64,000 nt of DNA from Areca catechu (lineage: Eukaryota; Streptophyta; Magnoliopsida; Arecales; Arecaceae), in assembly GCA_021397845.1 (NCBI GenBank), contig CM038048.1:29076727-29140726 (forward strand), written 5' to 3'. The position numbers were made by a program, and so were the translations under genes. This document shows, in pieces, positions 30,308 through 43,293 of the stretch. Position 1 is the first letter of the stretch, and each line of letters begins with the position of its first letter. The notes below the pieces were generated by a model that searched no databases, had not been told where the DNA came from, and saw only the letters and a program-made list of their open reading frames with translations.

Positions 30308-33300
30308 ATAAAACCTTGTAATTACTCAATTGTTGATACTGCTAACTGGGTATTGGATACTGGTAGTCCAATTCACGTTTGTAATTCGTTACAGGGACTT
30401 CAAGTTAGCAAAAGATTTGAAGATGGAGAACAGTTTCTGAGCATCGGGAATGGAAATCGTGTTCCAGTACTGGCGATCGGAATCCTACGTCTTGTCTTTG
30501 AGTCTTGTACTGTCGAACTAGTCGACTGTCACTATTGTCCTAGTTTCATTATGAGCATAATCTCTGTAGGCCTTTTGGCCAATTGTGGTTTTGAACTTTC
30601 AATAAAAGGAGATTTTTGTAATGTTATTTTGAATAACTCTGTTATAATAAAAGCTAGATTAAATAATGGCATATACGTACTATCAAGGCCTGTTAGTGTA
30701 ATGTACACTTCTTGCAAACGCCCAAGGTTAGATAATGTCAATGATTTGTATCTTTGGCACTGTAGGCTAGATCATATTAACCAAAATAGGATAAATAAGA
30801 TGCGAGGAGATGGACTTCTCGAGGTCAGTGATTCTGAATCACTGCCCACTTGTGAATCCTGTTTACTTGGTAAAATGACCAAGTCACCTTTTACTGGAAA
30901 GGGTGAACGAGCTATAGAACTTCTATGTCAAATACATACTGATGTATGTGGACTGATGTCAGTTAGTGCCAGAGAAGGATACAAATATTTCATTACTTTT
31001 ACAGATGACTTTTCAAGATTCGGTTAAGTCTTTTTAATGAGACATAAGTCTGAATCGTTTGAAATGTTCAAACAATACCGTAATGAAGTAGAAAATCAAA
31101 CTGGAAAAAGTATTAAAACCCATCGATCTGATCGAGGTGGTGAATACTTATCTGATGCTTTTTTGACATATCTTGAGGAGAATGGAATTCTCTCTCAGTG
31201 GACTCCTCCAGGAACACCACAGTTGAATGGTGTGTCCGAAAGGAGGAATCGAACCTTGTTGGACATGGTTCGATCCATGATGGGCTTTGCAACTCTGCCG
31301 CTATCCTTTTGGGGATATGCGCTTCAAATAGCCTGTTACTTATTAAACAATGTTCCAAGTAAGTCTGTTGTCTCCACTCCGTATGAGATGTGGAATAGAC
31401 ATAAACCCTCAATCTCACACCTTCGGGTCTGGGGTTGTCCGGCTTACGTAAAGCATTTAGACTCAGACAAACTTGGTCCTAAGTCTAACAGGTGTTATTC
31501 ATTGGTTATCCTAAGGAAACCAAAGGGTATTTCTTCTACTTGGAGAATGAACAAAAGGTGTTCATTGCTCTTAGAGCTATCTTTTTGGAAAAGGAGTTCC
31601 TTAGAGAAGGAACTATAGCTTCTAAGATTGAACTTGATGAAGTTCAGCCAATAGAAGAACCTACACACTCTAAGGACATCGTAGAACCGGCTGTGATTGA
31701 ATCACACCCAGAACCCATTAAGAGATCCGGTAGAATACCGCGTCACCCGGACAGATACTACGGTTTCTTGGTCCGGGACGGGGATCCCATTGAGCTCGAT
31801 GAGAATAATGAGGATCCGATCACCTATATGGATGCACTTCAGAGATCTTACTCTGAGGCATGGCTTGGAGCCATGCGATCCAAAATGGAGTCCATGAAAA
31901 TCAATAATGTTTGGACATTGGTTGATCCGCCTGAAGGAATAAAACCCATCGGGTGTAAATGGATCTTCAAGAGAAAAAGGGGCGCAGATGGGAAGGTAGA
32001 GACCTATAAAGCCCGTCTGATTGCCAAGGGGTATCGTTAGCGATATGGTATCGATTATGACAAGACTTTCTCCCATGTGGCAATGCTCAAGTCCATTCGG
32101 ATCATGCTTGCTTTGGCAGCATATTTTGATTACGAGATCTGGCAGATGGATGTCTGAACCGCTTTCCTAAATGGGGAGCTGGAAGAAGAGGTGTATATGA
32201 TACAGCCTGAAGGGTTCACATCCACAGATGAATCAAAAGTATGCAAGTTGCAGAGGTCCATCTTTGGACTCAAGCAAGCATCTCGAATTTGGAATTTACG
32301 GTTTGATAGGTTTATCAAATCGTATGGCTTCATTAGGAATGGAGAAGAACCATGCATCTATAAATGGGTTAATGGTTCTGTGATTGTATTCCTAGTACTG
32401 TATGTTGACGACATTCTCTTAATCGGGAATGATGTCACAGCATTACAAGGAATAAAGGTCTGGTTATCATCTCAGTTCTCTATGAAGGACTTGGGTGAAG
32501 CTTCTTACATACTAGGTATGAAAATCTATAGAGATAGATCTAAGAAGCTTTTGGAACTATCCCAGTCTATGTACATTGACACTGTGTTGAAACGGTTCAG
32601 CATGGAAAATTCCAAGAAAGGCTATCTCCCGATAGGTTCTGGAATTACTCTTTCCAAGAAGGATTGTGCGACCACTCCTGAGGAAAAAGAGCGCATGAGT
32701 AGTATATCTTATGCTTCTGCAGTAGGCTCTATCATGTATGCTATGACTTGTACTAAACCAGACGTGGCATACTCACTAGGAGTAGTGAGCAGATACCAGT
32801 CTGACCCAGGTGAGGCGCATTGGAAGGTGGTTAAGTCCATCTTTAAGTATTTAAGAAATACTAAAGATCAATGGCTGATTTATGGAGAACCTGACTTGAA
32901 ACTTGTGGGGTACTCTGACTCTAGTTTCCAGTCAGATAAAGATGATAGCAAGAGTGTTTCAGGTTTTGTATTTACCCTAAATGGAGGAGCGATCTGCTGG
33001 AAAAGTTCTAAGTAGGCAACTGTTGCAGACTCGGTATGCGAAGCAGAATACATTGCAGCATCAGATGCGGCAAAGGAAGCTGTGTGATTATGGAAGTTCC
33101 TTGGAGAGCTAGGGGTGGCACCTTCCCTAGATGGTCCTATTCCGGTGTACTGTGACAGCACTGGAGCCATTGCTCAAGCTAAGGAGCCTAAAGCTCATCA
33201 CCGCACCAAATACATTTTGCGGCACTACCACCTCGTACGAGAGATCGTTGAACGAGGCGACATCAATCTTCTGAAGATCGATGGAAAAGAAAATTTGGCC

Positions 33301-33387
33301 GACCCCTTCACTAAAGCCCTCGGAATAAAAGAGTTCAACTATTGTAAATGGGAAATTGGTATTAGATACTCTTCTGATTGGCTTTAG
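30296..33387 (+). pseudogene. Pol of copia D: protease, integrase, RT, RNase H
   Basis: The protease is at WVLDTGSP (about 30350), followed by a GAG-pre-integrase zinc region (LWHCRLDHINQNRI). Integrase runs from about 30930 to 31480, with Asp in HTDVCG, Asp in SDRGGEY and Glu in SERRNRTL all kept. The RT has the intact catalytic YVDDILL at about 32400, and RNase H includes SVCEAEYIAAS and DPFTKAL. Lesions are stops at 31024, 32038 (TAG), 32156 (TGA), 33013 (TAG) and about 33086 (TGA), and a one-base deletion near 31494. Most stops fit C-to-T or G-to-A changes. The long open pieces (30305-31027, 31037-31618, 31492-32040, 32191-33015, 33115-33387) tile one protein. Confidence 0.92.
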
Positions 33388-33400
33388 TACAAGTGGCAGT

Positions 33401-35766
33401 TGTTGGGAATTGCGTCCCAAAGCCAATCACCTGGGTTGTAGGCGGTTGTGCTAAGTATTGTACTCATTTTATTAATTAATAAAATAATATTTTTGGCAGC
33501 TCATCACATACTTAATTTTTCTGAAATGAACTCTTTCTATGTGATGAAGTCCTTAGGACTACACTGACTTCGATACAGAGAGGATGTATCGAGTGGTCCT
33601 TAAACCCTGTTCACAACCAAAGGATATATTGTACTGGACAGCAATATATCAAGTATAGGTTGTTGTAGTTCACATCGTTTGATTGCCCTCTTGACCAAAT
33701 GAGTGTGGTGACACTGATATGATCTGCAAGTGGGATATGTGATATCTTATTGAACGTGACTCCGTGCAGCCCCTTTCTGCCAAAGGGATACTCATGATTG
33801 GATATGGGTATATGTGTCCCTCTGACCTGAGGTCATCACGGTAGCTTGCAAGCAACTCCTTGTACTTTGGTGCCGGACTATCCGGATTTTTAATCCGGTG
33901 ATGGAAGGTTTCTGGGTACAGGCAAGTACTTGTGGAGCAGTGATGGACCAAGATGGAATTGACCTGTCCAAACAGTTTGGATTGAATGTCTCGCAGTATC
34001 TCAATTTAGCAAGTCCTCGGCCGGGGTAGTCCTAGTGAAGAGTCACTGGGCTTGCGAGGTTGAGACACGTAGTCGACTGACTCGGTCTAGGTTGGCAGCC
34101 CAATCTTAGTCATCCTAAGCATTAGAGGTCAAAGGGATGAATTATACGGTAACCATATGCCAGAGGTTCGATAGTTTGCTCCCGCATCTTCGACCTATCT
34201 AGACACCGGGACCCATTGCTAGATGGTTTCCTGTGCTGGTACTAGAAATTGTTCTAGTGCTACCGTTTAGGTTCGAACCTATGAGGTCACCGTCACAGAG
34301 GAAAACTCTCTGATCCGGATACCGATTACGATTGGGAATCATCTCGGTTTTATGGTCACAGTATTTTTGAGCACACTTTTCCCTATCTTACCCTTGTCTG
34401 TGTCAACCGGAAAATGTTTCGGGTTGACCATCACTACGCCAGGATTTTTCTGAATCAGTTTTGAACTGATTCGGAGTTCGTTTCGGCCTCCAATTGGTTG
34501 TGAACCAATTTTATTCCTTGAACCAGGTTTAATTGGATTGAACCATTTGGTTTAATGGAATTGAACTAAAATTGGGTTTGAACCAATTTTTGGCTTGGAC
34601 CGGTTATTTGAACCAATGTTTACTCCTTGGATCGTTTACATGGTCATTTGTTTTTGCTGGGAGTATTTTTCCTAACGTCCAAAAGGCCAAACGACTGTAA
34701 CTCCCCTTCGCTAGCGTTTCTTCCTCTTCTCCCTCCACTGTTTGATGGCTTTAATCCTGGTTTAAGGCTTGTTAAATTGGTTTAATGCTTCCCGCTGCTG
34801 TTCCTGTCTCTTGGCCTTCCGTCCTTCCACCTCCCTCTCCCTCCCAGCATCTTATATAAAAACCAAAGCATCCTTGTTTTGTTGTGAGTTGAGTTTCAAA
34901 GAGAGGTTTCACCGTGAGTTGGAAATTTATCCACCGTGTGAGATCCAAGGGAAAGCAAGAAAAAGATCTGGGCATTCCTCTTCTTTGAGAGGCTTAAGGA
35001 GAGAGTTTTGGGCTGGGTTTAGAAGCCTTAGAGGGAGAGAAAATCCCATTGTTTCAAGCTCAATTTCTGCCCAGTTCTGCTGTGAATTCTGTGACCGTGA
35101 AGCCCTCTTCCGGTGGCTAGCTCTGCGCGTGGAGGCGGATCCGAGAGTCTCGGGCGTGTCTCCCCTCTAGAGGGAGTACCACTCTACTCCTAGGAGCAAA
35201 CCACGCGAGCCGGGATTGCTCCAGCTGCTCCGAAACGAAGGCCAAAGCCTGCTGCCCAGTTCTGCTACAGAAATCTGGCAGCAGACTTTGGTGATTTATT
35301 TAATTTTTTTGGCTAAGATTTGATTGCAGTTATTAGTGGCAAATTGAAGAAGACTTGTCCAAGTTGCTGCTGCTCAAATTTGGGAGCAAACGGAGATCTG
35401 GAAGGAGGTGTTCCGATGATGTTTTGCAAGCCAAAAACAAGGTCCCAAGGAGGAAGATGACTGGAATAACTTTATTCTAGTTATTCCAGTCTATTCTAGG
35501 TTTATTCTAAAGTTATTCCAGGCAGAATAAAGGTATGGAAAATTAATTTTATTATCATTCATGGATAGATTAAATTGTTTAATATTTTATAAATATTTTA
35601 TATGTTTATACATGCTTAAATGCAACTAGATTTAGATTAGTTCCTGGCGGAGCAGATTCCCGCTGCGTGAATTTTAAAAATTATTTTTAAAATCAAATCT
35701 ACTCTCGTAGATGTTTGCATGCCTAGTGTAGGATCTTATCAAACTACCTGCATCAGTCAACTTACA
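33401..35766 (+). repeat. 3' LTR of copia D
   Basis: It is 2366 bp, from TGTTGGGAATTGCG to TCAACTTACA, followed by CATCC (35767-35771). The tract AAGTGGCAGT before it is a degraded PPT. TATATAAA lies at 34853-34860 and the LTR hairpin at 34238-34264. Confidence 0.93.
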
Positions 35767-35771
35767 CATCC

Positions 35772-35935
35772 ATGCCCGAAGGAGATAGGCGACGATAATC
35801 AATGTTCGAGTAGAAGACCTATATCAGGAACTTATAGTTGTACCCTATCAGGTTACCCCGATCGAACATCTACTCTTCCATGGTCCTACTTTATGATTCT
35901 TGAACTCCAACTACACGATGGTGCTTGATGACTAC
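35772..35935 (+). other. Tat 3' region between D and E
   Basis: Short remnant of the Tat host sequence continuing from 21889. It contains no gene. It is cut at 35936 by element E; the last five bases GTGCT would be the left target duplication of E, but the right copy lies outside the window. Confidence 0.55.
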
Positions 35936-37635
35936 ATTAAACATATATATAAAAGTATTAATTTAATAATTAAATTATTTTATTTATCTAAATTTAATAC
36001 TTTTATACATTATTTGTAGAAAATAAGAGCACCAACATGAAGAGCTCAATTTATGCGTTCAAATAAAATAAGTTTAAAGTGAATCAGACCTGAAATGAGC
36101 CTAGAATCAATTTTTAAAGATTTAACTTAGAATTGCATGGTTAATGAAGCAACTAGTCCACCATGGACCGGCTAAATAGTCTACAAAAACTCCAGTGGTC
36201 CACGGGCAGCCATTGAAGTCAGTCCACAGTGTAGAGCCATGGACCAAAGGAAGATTCCGGGCACTCCTTCACCGGATTTCCTAACCACCAGCACCACCCT
36301 CCTTCAGAGCTCATCACTAGCCATCTTTTTCATCATATGGTGAGGCAACGCATGGAACTCCATGGTCGTGAAAGGAGAAAATGGATGGAAACCATGAAGA
36401 CGATGCTAGCTCTAGTGATATCTCCATCAATGGCGGTACAAAGACTTTCGGCGAAGCTCCTTGGGCACGAGCAATGGTGTCGATGAAGGATCCTAGAAGT
36501 GAGTTAGCAGTGGAAGAAATTCCAACCAAGAAGGGGTTCACAGTGGTTCCAATAGCCATGGTTTTGGTGGTGGCAACACGTAGGCAGCGGTAAGACTCTG
36601 GTGGTGGGTCTTAGTGGCACATGGGCAATGCCGGTGAGGGCTTTGATGGCGGTCTCAATTATGGTGGCTGCTACTTGAGGAGAGACGTTGAATGGTGATC
36701 ATGTGGAAGGAAAAGGATAGCACAGATCTCAAAGCAATCAAAAAGGGTCCAAGCCTCCGATCAAGATCTAACAGCAAAAAGAAAATCAAGTAGTCTAATA
36801 TAAATTGTAATAGAATTTTAAGCCTATTTTGACTACCCAGCCATTGATTTATTGTAGAACTAAATCCTGGCCACCCATATGATCCTTAAATTTAGTCCTA
36901 TACCGAAAGAACATAAAGATCCCTCTCTTGTTAAACCTTATAAAAAGGCTCCTATGCCTCTACCTGGGGCAAGCAACTCCAAGGAGTCTCTCTAGAGCCT
37001 TTGCATAGGGGGACAAAAGAGGATCAACTTAAAAGTAGGCTAGTGCTGAAGTGCAGGAAGGAAGAGAAGATTTTGTACAAGGCAGAGCGGGATTTTTTTA
37101 TCCTTCAATCTTTTGTATTTCTTTGGTTTGCAATAAAAGAGAATGTTTTTATTTATAAGTTTATTATTTGTTCTCTTTTACTTTTTTTTATTATGTTTTA
37201 TTATTAGATTGAGTTTAGGGATAACTCTTGCTTTCCGAAGATGTGCCATGATCTGTTATGGATATGGGGCATGCCATGGAAAGAAGAGTTCGATACCTAG
37301 TGCCTCCTGAAGATGTGTTGCGATCTGTAATGGATATGGAGCATGCCAAGGGAAGACAAATAAATTCTTAAAATCAATTACATTTTAATTATAAAAGAAA
37401 TACTAATTGACAGTGCAAAACTAATCTTCCACTCCAGAAATAATTCCTTTTACTTGCTTTACCCTTAAAAGTAGTTTATCTCTTGTTTACTTTTGCTTTT
37501 ACCCAATAACAATTACTCTTCTTTTCTTTTTAAAATCATAACTTAGCCCTAAGGTCTCTACGGATACGATCCCAACTTACCTTAAATATAGAGTTGAGTT
37601 GGTAAATTATTTTTGATTGCCTATGATAGTGATCA
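35936..37635 (+). repeat. 5' LTR of Athila-like E
   Basis: It is about 1700 bp, from TGATGACTAC to GTGATCA. It matches 62582-63059 closely over the shared part. TATAAAAA at 36939-36946 is a likely TATA box. Two related GATGTG.(C/T)ATGATCTGTAATGGATATG-type segments occur at about 37240-37350, a short internal duplication. Minor open frames (36317-36559 minus, 36381-36593 plus) are mutual shadows and not considered genes. Confidence 0.85.
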
Positions 37636-37640
37636 AATTT

Positions 37641-37658
37641 TTATGCTGTTGCCGGGGA
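37641..37658 (+). other. PBS of E (Asp-tRNA type, decayed)
   Basis: TTATGCTGTTGCCGGGGA matches 14 of 18 positions of the PBS used by Athila elements (complement of tRNA-Asp 3' end). Three of the four differences are C-to-T or G-to-A. It lies five bases after the LTR end. Confidence 0.75.
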
Positions 37659-38655
37659 TCCTAGGCACGGTTGTGATTTTAAAAAATCAAAAAAAGGAAA
37701 ATTTCAAAAAGGTACAAAAAAATTAGTTCATATTTTTTTCCTTTTTATTACTTTCCTAACTAATTTACTAGTTTCTAAATCTAAATTACTACTTTCCAAG
37801 TTAACCAACTAACTGCCTTATAACCCTAATGCAATTTAGTTTTTTCATACTTAATTAACTAAATTAAAAAATTACCTAAAAAAAACCTAACCTAAAAAGA
37901 AAATTGATATCTCAACACATAATTAAAATAAAAAAACTAATTAAGCCTTAAAAACTAATTACTTGTACTGAACATCTGCTTTCTCTGCATTGCATACCTC
38001 ATAAAACATCTTAAGGACACTAAACTAAATAAAATATGGTGGGGATGTCATTAACCTTCCTTGGCCCACAAACCATTACCCAACATATTGCATTGACCTA
38101 AGCTTTAATATAAAATCAATTAGATGTTGGCCCCTAAGGATTTTCGAGCTACTCGGACAAGGGACCCTAAGAGTTGGACTAGTTCAGAAATAACTAGTTT
38201 ACTAGTGTTTAAGAAAAGGGGTTCAAGGATGATGCAGCCTTGAAGGAAGGTGGTTCTTTAATTAGTTTAATTGTCTGAGCTGGCTAACTGAGTTGGTGTC
38301 TAAGGAAAGCAACAGGGAGACCCCCACTGACCTTACACTTACCTGGCTAGTGTCTAGTTAGTATTTGACTTTGAAGGCTCAAAGGCAATCTTAAAATAAT
38401 TAGGAGTTCTCTAAGAATTAGGAACCCTAGGATAGAGAGTCTATTGATTGCTAACTTATTTATAATTAACCTAGAACATTAATTAATACTTTTTCTTTAT
38501 CCCTCTTAGCTCTAGGACTCCTTATGCTCTCATCTTTAGTCTTCTTTTCTATCTTTCTTCTCTCTTCTCCCCCTTCTCTTCTTTAATAAAATATATAAAA
38601 AAAACCCTAATAGCCTAGGATTGCCTTACCTAGACCATTTGGTTGCATGCGAGGT
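37659..38655 (+). promoter_or_regulatory. Leader of E with the shared structured module
   Basis: AT-rich, without coding potential. It carries both leader blocks also seen in chromoviruses. At about 38068-38135 are CCCACAAACCATTACCCAAC and AAATCAATTAGAT. At 38277-38357 are the hairpin GGCTAAC-TGA-GTTGGTG, TCTAAGG, and CCTTACACTTACCTGGCTAG. The second block is about 640 nt after the PBS. Confidence 0.7.
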
Positions 38656-39991
38656 CAATGATCACTACAACCTGACTTGCAACTACTTGACGAAGAGTTA
38701 GAGAAGACCCTTAGGTCAATTTGGGCTATAAATATGGCCAACCCTGGTGATGCCAACCCTCCGTGCCTATTAAAGGAATATTTTACCCCATCCTCATACT
38801 CATACTCACCATGCATCCAAGCACCTCCTGTAGAGGCCACCCAATTGAGATCAAGTCTAGTATTATTCAGATGCTACCATCTTTTCATGGACTTAGTAAC
38901 AAGGACCCCTATAAGTACCTAGGTGATTTCTTGAGATTTGCTCTACGGTAAAAATTCAAAATTTCTTTGATGATGCCCTTAGGTTGAAGCTTTTCCCATT
39001 TTCACTTAAGGACAAAGCTAAATATTGGCTATGTGCCTTAGATTTAGTAACTATATCAACCCGAGACCAACTTCAAAGAAAATTTCTAAAGAAATACTTT
39101 TCCATAGAAAAAGCCAACTAAATTAGAAAAGCCATAACTAGTTTTTTTCTAAATAGAAGGTAAAATGTTCCATGAAACATGGAAGAGGCTAAAGGACCTA
39201 ATTCAAAAGTACACACATCATGCAGTTCCAAAGTTGCAACTAGTCCAGTGTTTTTATGATGGCCAATTAAAGAAACACCGATAGATGGTAGATGCGTTAT
39301 GCGAAGGAACTTTCATATTGAAAAGTCAGGATGAGGCATAAAAATTATTTGAGACATTGAGTGAAAATTCTTTACACCATATGTCTGTCTCAAGTAGTGA
39401 CAGACTCATTGCTCCTTAAAAAAGGGGTGGAATCTTTGAAGTTTGTCACTACATAGATATCCATAATAAAATGAATGAGATGTCATAAAAGATAGTAGAT
39501 GAGTTGTCCCAAAGGATAGATTGCATGTTTAGTATGGGACACTCTCCTACCCCACCTATACCTAGTGCACAATGAAAAGTTTGTGCAATCTATTCTAGCC
39601 CCACACACTACATCATAAATTATCCAGTGGGTACTTAGTTTCCTAAATTTGTCCACAAACATGTCCAACAAGCTCAAGTCCAACAAGCCCGTAAACTAGG
39701 AAACAATCCATATTCAAACACTTACAACCCAGGATAGTGCAATCACCCTAATTTTTCCTGGAAATCACAGCCACTTGCTATCCCAATTCCATTAAGCCCA
39801 AACTACCAAGAAACTAGTTACATGAGCATACCTCACCTGTAGTACCAAAACCCTCCTTAATCGTCCTCCACTAGCTATAGCTCAACCTTTGAGGAGAGAG
39901 TTTTGAAGGCTTTAGACCGGATAGAAGTCAACACTCAGACCCTCAACTCCCACTCCCAAACTATCAATTCTCATATACAATCCATCTCTAG
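38656..39991 (+). pseudogene. Gag of Athila-like E, first part
   Basis: Landmarks in order are AINMANPGDANPPC (38727 onward), IEIKSSIIQMLPSFHGL, DPYKYLGDFL (to 38940), DDALRLKLFPFSLKDKAKYW (38965-39030) and DQLQRKFLKKYFSIEKAN. These are followed by a second conserved helix region (ETWKRLKDLIQKY), a decayed zinc region near 39590, and VLKALDRIEVNTQTLNSHSQ before the Sirevirus. This is the Athila-type retrotransposon gag. It has many stops and frameshifts. The frame continues at 59119 after the Sirevirus (IGQLAANLDRREGGKLPSQP). Confidence 0.85.
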
Positions 39992-39996
39992 GTTAG
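39992..39996. other. Target-site duplication of the Sirevirus (left)
   Basis: GTTAG, repeated at 59114-59118 after the 3' LTR. Confidence 0.93.
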
Positions 39997-41467
39997 TGTT
40001 GACCCCTGGAATGATTTTGATGATAATAAAATATTGGAGCATTCATTTGTTACTAACACTTTTGAATGTTTGAGAAGTTTTTGTAAGATGTGTCAAAAGA
40101 ATAATCATTCTACCTACATTTTAGTAATCTATGTAGTAAATCAATATAATATTGAAAAGTGGTCAAACATTGAAAAGCCCTAAATAATTTAAGTGTACAT
40201 TCTTGTAAAGAGGGCAATTCTATGTAATCTTTATGTTTAAATTACTTAGATTAGGACTGGAAGAAGTTTGGAAGTCCTTGGAAGCTTTTGGAAGAAGTTT
40301 GGACACTTTTGGACTTAAGTTACTCGAGCCGACTCAAGCAAGAGAGCCGACACATTGTTTTGGCACAGCACAAATGTTTCTGGCATGCAGACATCCAAGC
40401 CAACTCAAAGGAACCCAAGCTGACCCATCCAGAGTATCAAATGTTCAATTTTCTAAAGTCAGAAAATCGAGCCAACTCATGTGCAACCGAGCCGACTCTT
40501 CCAGAGTGTGGAAAAATTAGTTTTGAGAAAACCAATTAGGTGAGCCGACTCAATTGAGAAGAGCTGACTCGACTAGAGTGCACTTTCAGCATGACTGAGA
40601 ATCTGAGCCAACTCGACCCAACTGAGCTGACTCGAATCCCTATTTTAGGTGCATAACAGCTAGTTCCAGAATCGATTTTTTGAATCTAAAAAGTGCTCCA
40701 ACGGTCATATTTCAATTCCCAAGGATCTACAATGGTCATATCTACCTGGAATCAGTTCAAGAGACTATAAATAAGGGATTTAAACAAGTTTAGAAGAACT
40801 TTTTAAAAAAAGGAATGAACTTTTGAGAGAAGAACATTTAACATCCAAGAGAGCATTCAAGAAAGCACTCAAGTCTTTACCTACTTCCCATCAGCTACTT
40901 GAGTCATTTATTGAAGAAGTTTAAAAGCCTTGAGAGTATTATAAGAGCAATCAAGAAGGCCTCTCAAAGGGAATCAACCGCAACCACCCAAAAAAGTTTG
41001 GTTTGTCATTAGTGTTGCTTTGTTTTTAACTCTTTATTTGAGTTATTCCAAGTACAGCATGGTCTGTAACTTGAGGATTGTTTTAGATTTTTGGTAAGCC
41101 TTAGAAAACCAAGTTTGGATTGTTAATGAGCTCAGAAAAACTAATATTGTATTGTGTTCTTGGTGATCTTGGTATAAAACCAGTTTTGGTTTGTGAGCCC
41201 AGTGTAAAATAAACTGGCTATATTCTAAAGTGAATATAATGAAAATCCCAAGTAGTATCTTGGATAGTGGATGTAGAAGCTAGGTTTCTATGAACCACTA
41301 TAAATTACTAGTGTTTGTGCTTGTGGTTATTGTGTTCTTTACTTGCTTCCACTATTCATACTTAAATCACATCACTCACTATACTAAGCTTTTAAAAGAG
41401 CACATATTTGTGAAAAGTTTTAAATATTCAATTCACCCCCCCTCTTGGGTAAGCCACCTAGGCAACA
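39997..41467 (+). repeat. 5' LTR of the Sirevirus
   Basis: It is 1471 bp, from TGTTGACCCCTGG to CCTAGGCAACA. TATAAATA lies at 40766-40773. Upstream of the TATA box (about 40325-40640) are roughly ten copies of GAGCCGACTC-like motifs, several near-palindromic (GAGTCGACTC in the 3' copy), fitting the palindrome cluster described for Sirevirus LTRs. Confidence 0.93.
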
Positions 41468-41469
41468 AC

Positions 41470-41481
41470 TGGTATCAGAGC
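41470..41481 (+). other. PBS of the Sirevirus
   Basis: TGGTATCAGAGC, two bases after the LTR; initiator Met-tRNA type. Confidence 0.92.
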
Positions 41482-41525
41482 AATGTCACTAAAATTTACT
41501 AGAGAAAAGATTTATGGCAAATCCC

Positions 41526-42585
41526 ATGAGTACGTCTTTGATCGAAGGCCAATCTACAAATAGACCTCCACTTTTCACAGGCACAAATTATACCTACTGG
41601 AAAGAATAAATAAAAATTTACATTCAAGTAGTAGATTTTCAATTGTCGAAAGCAATTCTAAAAGGACCTCACACACCCACAAAGAATGTTGATGGCATAG
41701 ACATCCCAAAGCCTGAAGAGGAATGGGATGAACATGACATGAAGATGGGTGAGTTGAATGCCAAAGTAATGAATCTCTTATATTATGCTTTCAACATCAA
41801 TGAGTTTAATCAGATTTCTACTTGCATGTCTGCAAAAAAAATTCGGGATAAACTTGAAGTAACCCATGATGGAACCTCCCAAGTCAAAACTTCTAAAATC
41901 AATATTCTTGTTCATAATTATGAGTAATTTAAAATGGAACCGAATGAAATTATATCTACCTTGTTCTCAAGGTTTATAGATATTATTAACGGTTTAAAGA
42001 GTCTTGGGAAGATATACTCAAATACAGACCTTGTATAAAAAATTTTGAGATCACTTCCTGATAAATGGGATCCGAAGGTCACTGCTATCCAGGAAGCTAA
42101 GGACTTGAACACTCTACCATTGGATGAGCTCCTTGGATCATTGATCATGCATGAACTTACAATGTAGCATAGAAGTAAGGATGACATCAAGAAAAAAAAA
42201 TCGATAGCCTTCAAAGCTGCTACAGAATTAAAGAAACAAGAAGAAGAATTAAAAGAAGAAAGCCCCTCCTCCGATGATGAACTTGAAGACGATGATATTG
42301 CTCTAGTCATGAGAAGATTCAAGAAATTTATGGGTAGAAGAAAGGTAAAATATTGGAGAAAATATTATAGAAAGGGGGAACATAGCAAAGAGAAAGAAAA
42401 GGAAAAAGAAAGAGACAAAGAGCAACAGCCTATCTGCTACGAGTGTAAGAAGCTGGGGCACTTTCATTCCAATTGTCCCACTTTGAAGAAAGCCTATAAA
42501 AGAAGAAGAAGAAAGCAATGGTTGCAACTTGGAGTGACAGCGAGGGGTCAACATCAAATGAAGAAGAAGAGACTACCAAAATAGC
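41526..42585 (+). pseudogene. Gag of the Sirevirus
   Basis: Start ATG 41526 (MSTSLIEGQSTNRPPLF). Core motifs are GTNYTYWKE, then a stop, then LNAKVMNLLYYAFNINEF, KIRDKLEVTHDGTSQVK and LPDKWDPKVTAIQEAKDL. The C-terminal half is very rich in Lys and Glu and includes the zinc knuckle CYECKKLGHFHSNCP (about 42437-42481). Stops at about 41608 and 41925 interrupt it, and a later frameshift joins the 42309-42584 frame. This gag with a long charged C-terminus is typical of Sireviruses. Confidence 0.9.
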
Positions 42586-43290
42586 TAATATATGTTTGAT
42601 TGGTGTCGAGGATGAGGTAATATCTCCTGAACCTAACAATGAATTTATATATAAAGAATTGAATACTATTTTTTATGAGCTATTATCTGAATATAAAAGG
42701 GCTGGAATAAAAATTAAGACATTGAAAAATAACAATAATGTTTTAATGAAAGAAAAAGATGAAATTTCAGAAAGAACAATATTTTACAAAAAGATATGAG
42801 CTGTATTTCAGAAAAATATAGAGTCTTGCAAGTTGAAAAGAATGATTATCTTGAAAAGAATAAGGCTCTACATGAAGAAAATATACGTTTGCAAAAAGAA
42901 GTTTAAAAACTCAAGCCCTTAGTTGAAAAATTAACTTTGAGTTCAAATAAGCTTGAGCTGATTTTAAAAGACCAAAGGGATTCAAATAACAAAGTTAGAA
43001 TTGGTTATAATTCATTGCATTCTAATAGAGTTTCAACTATAATGTTTATAGCTTCAAAATCATATGTACCTAAGTTTTCAACTCAAAAATCTCTTAAATC
43101 TAGAGTTTCAACATTTGCATCTTTTCAAAAATCAAAAGTTATCTGTTATTCTTGTAATGGGTTGGTAACAAATCCTTTGAATGTAATTTGAAAAAGAACA
43201 GTAAAAGTAAAATGAAAAAGATTTGGTACCCAAAGGAACCACTTCTACTAACCTGCAAGGATCCAAGAAAGCTTGGGTACCTAAAAGAAT
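42586..43290 (+). pseudogene. Sirevirus gag-pol spacer, coiled-coil-like
   Basis: Decayed frames 42518-42799 and 42937-43191 are rich in Lys, Glu, Asn and Leu and look helical (LQKEVQKLKPLVEKLTLSS-like pattern with stops). Sireviruses often encode an extended coiled-coil region between gag and protease. A possible second zinc motif is spoiled near 43141 (CYSCNG). Confidence 0.6.
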
Positions 43291-43293
43291 TAT

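Larger units (their letters stand above)
21890..35766 (+). mobile_element. Copia element D (Tork/Angela-like), with nested short LTR element
   Basis: The LTRs are 2368 and 2366 bp with a perfect 5-bp TSD. The interior holds the PBS, a long leader, gag and the full pol order protease, integrase, RT, RNase H expected for Ty1/copia. A 3.7-kb minus-strand short LTR element sits in the leader (25173-28843). The coding part has several stops and frameshifts, so D is defective although nearly complete. LTR divergence is a few percent by eye. The solo LTR at 4423 and the relic at 699-1168 come from related copia elements. Confidence 0.93.
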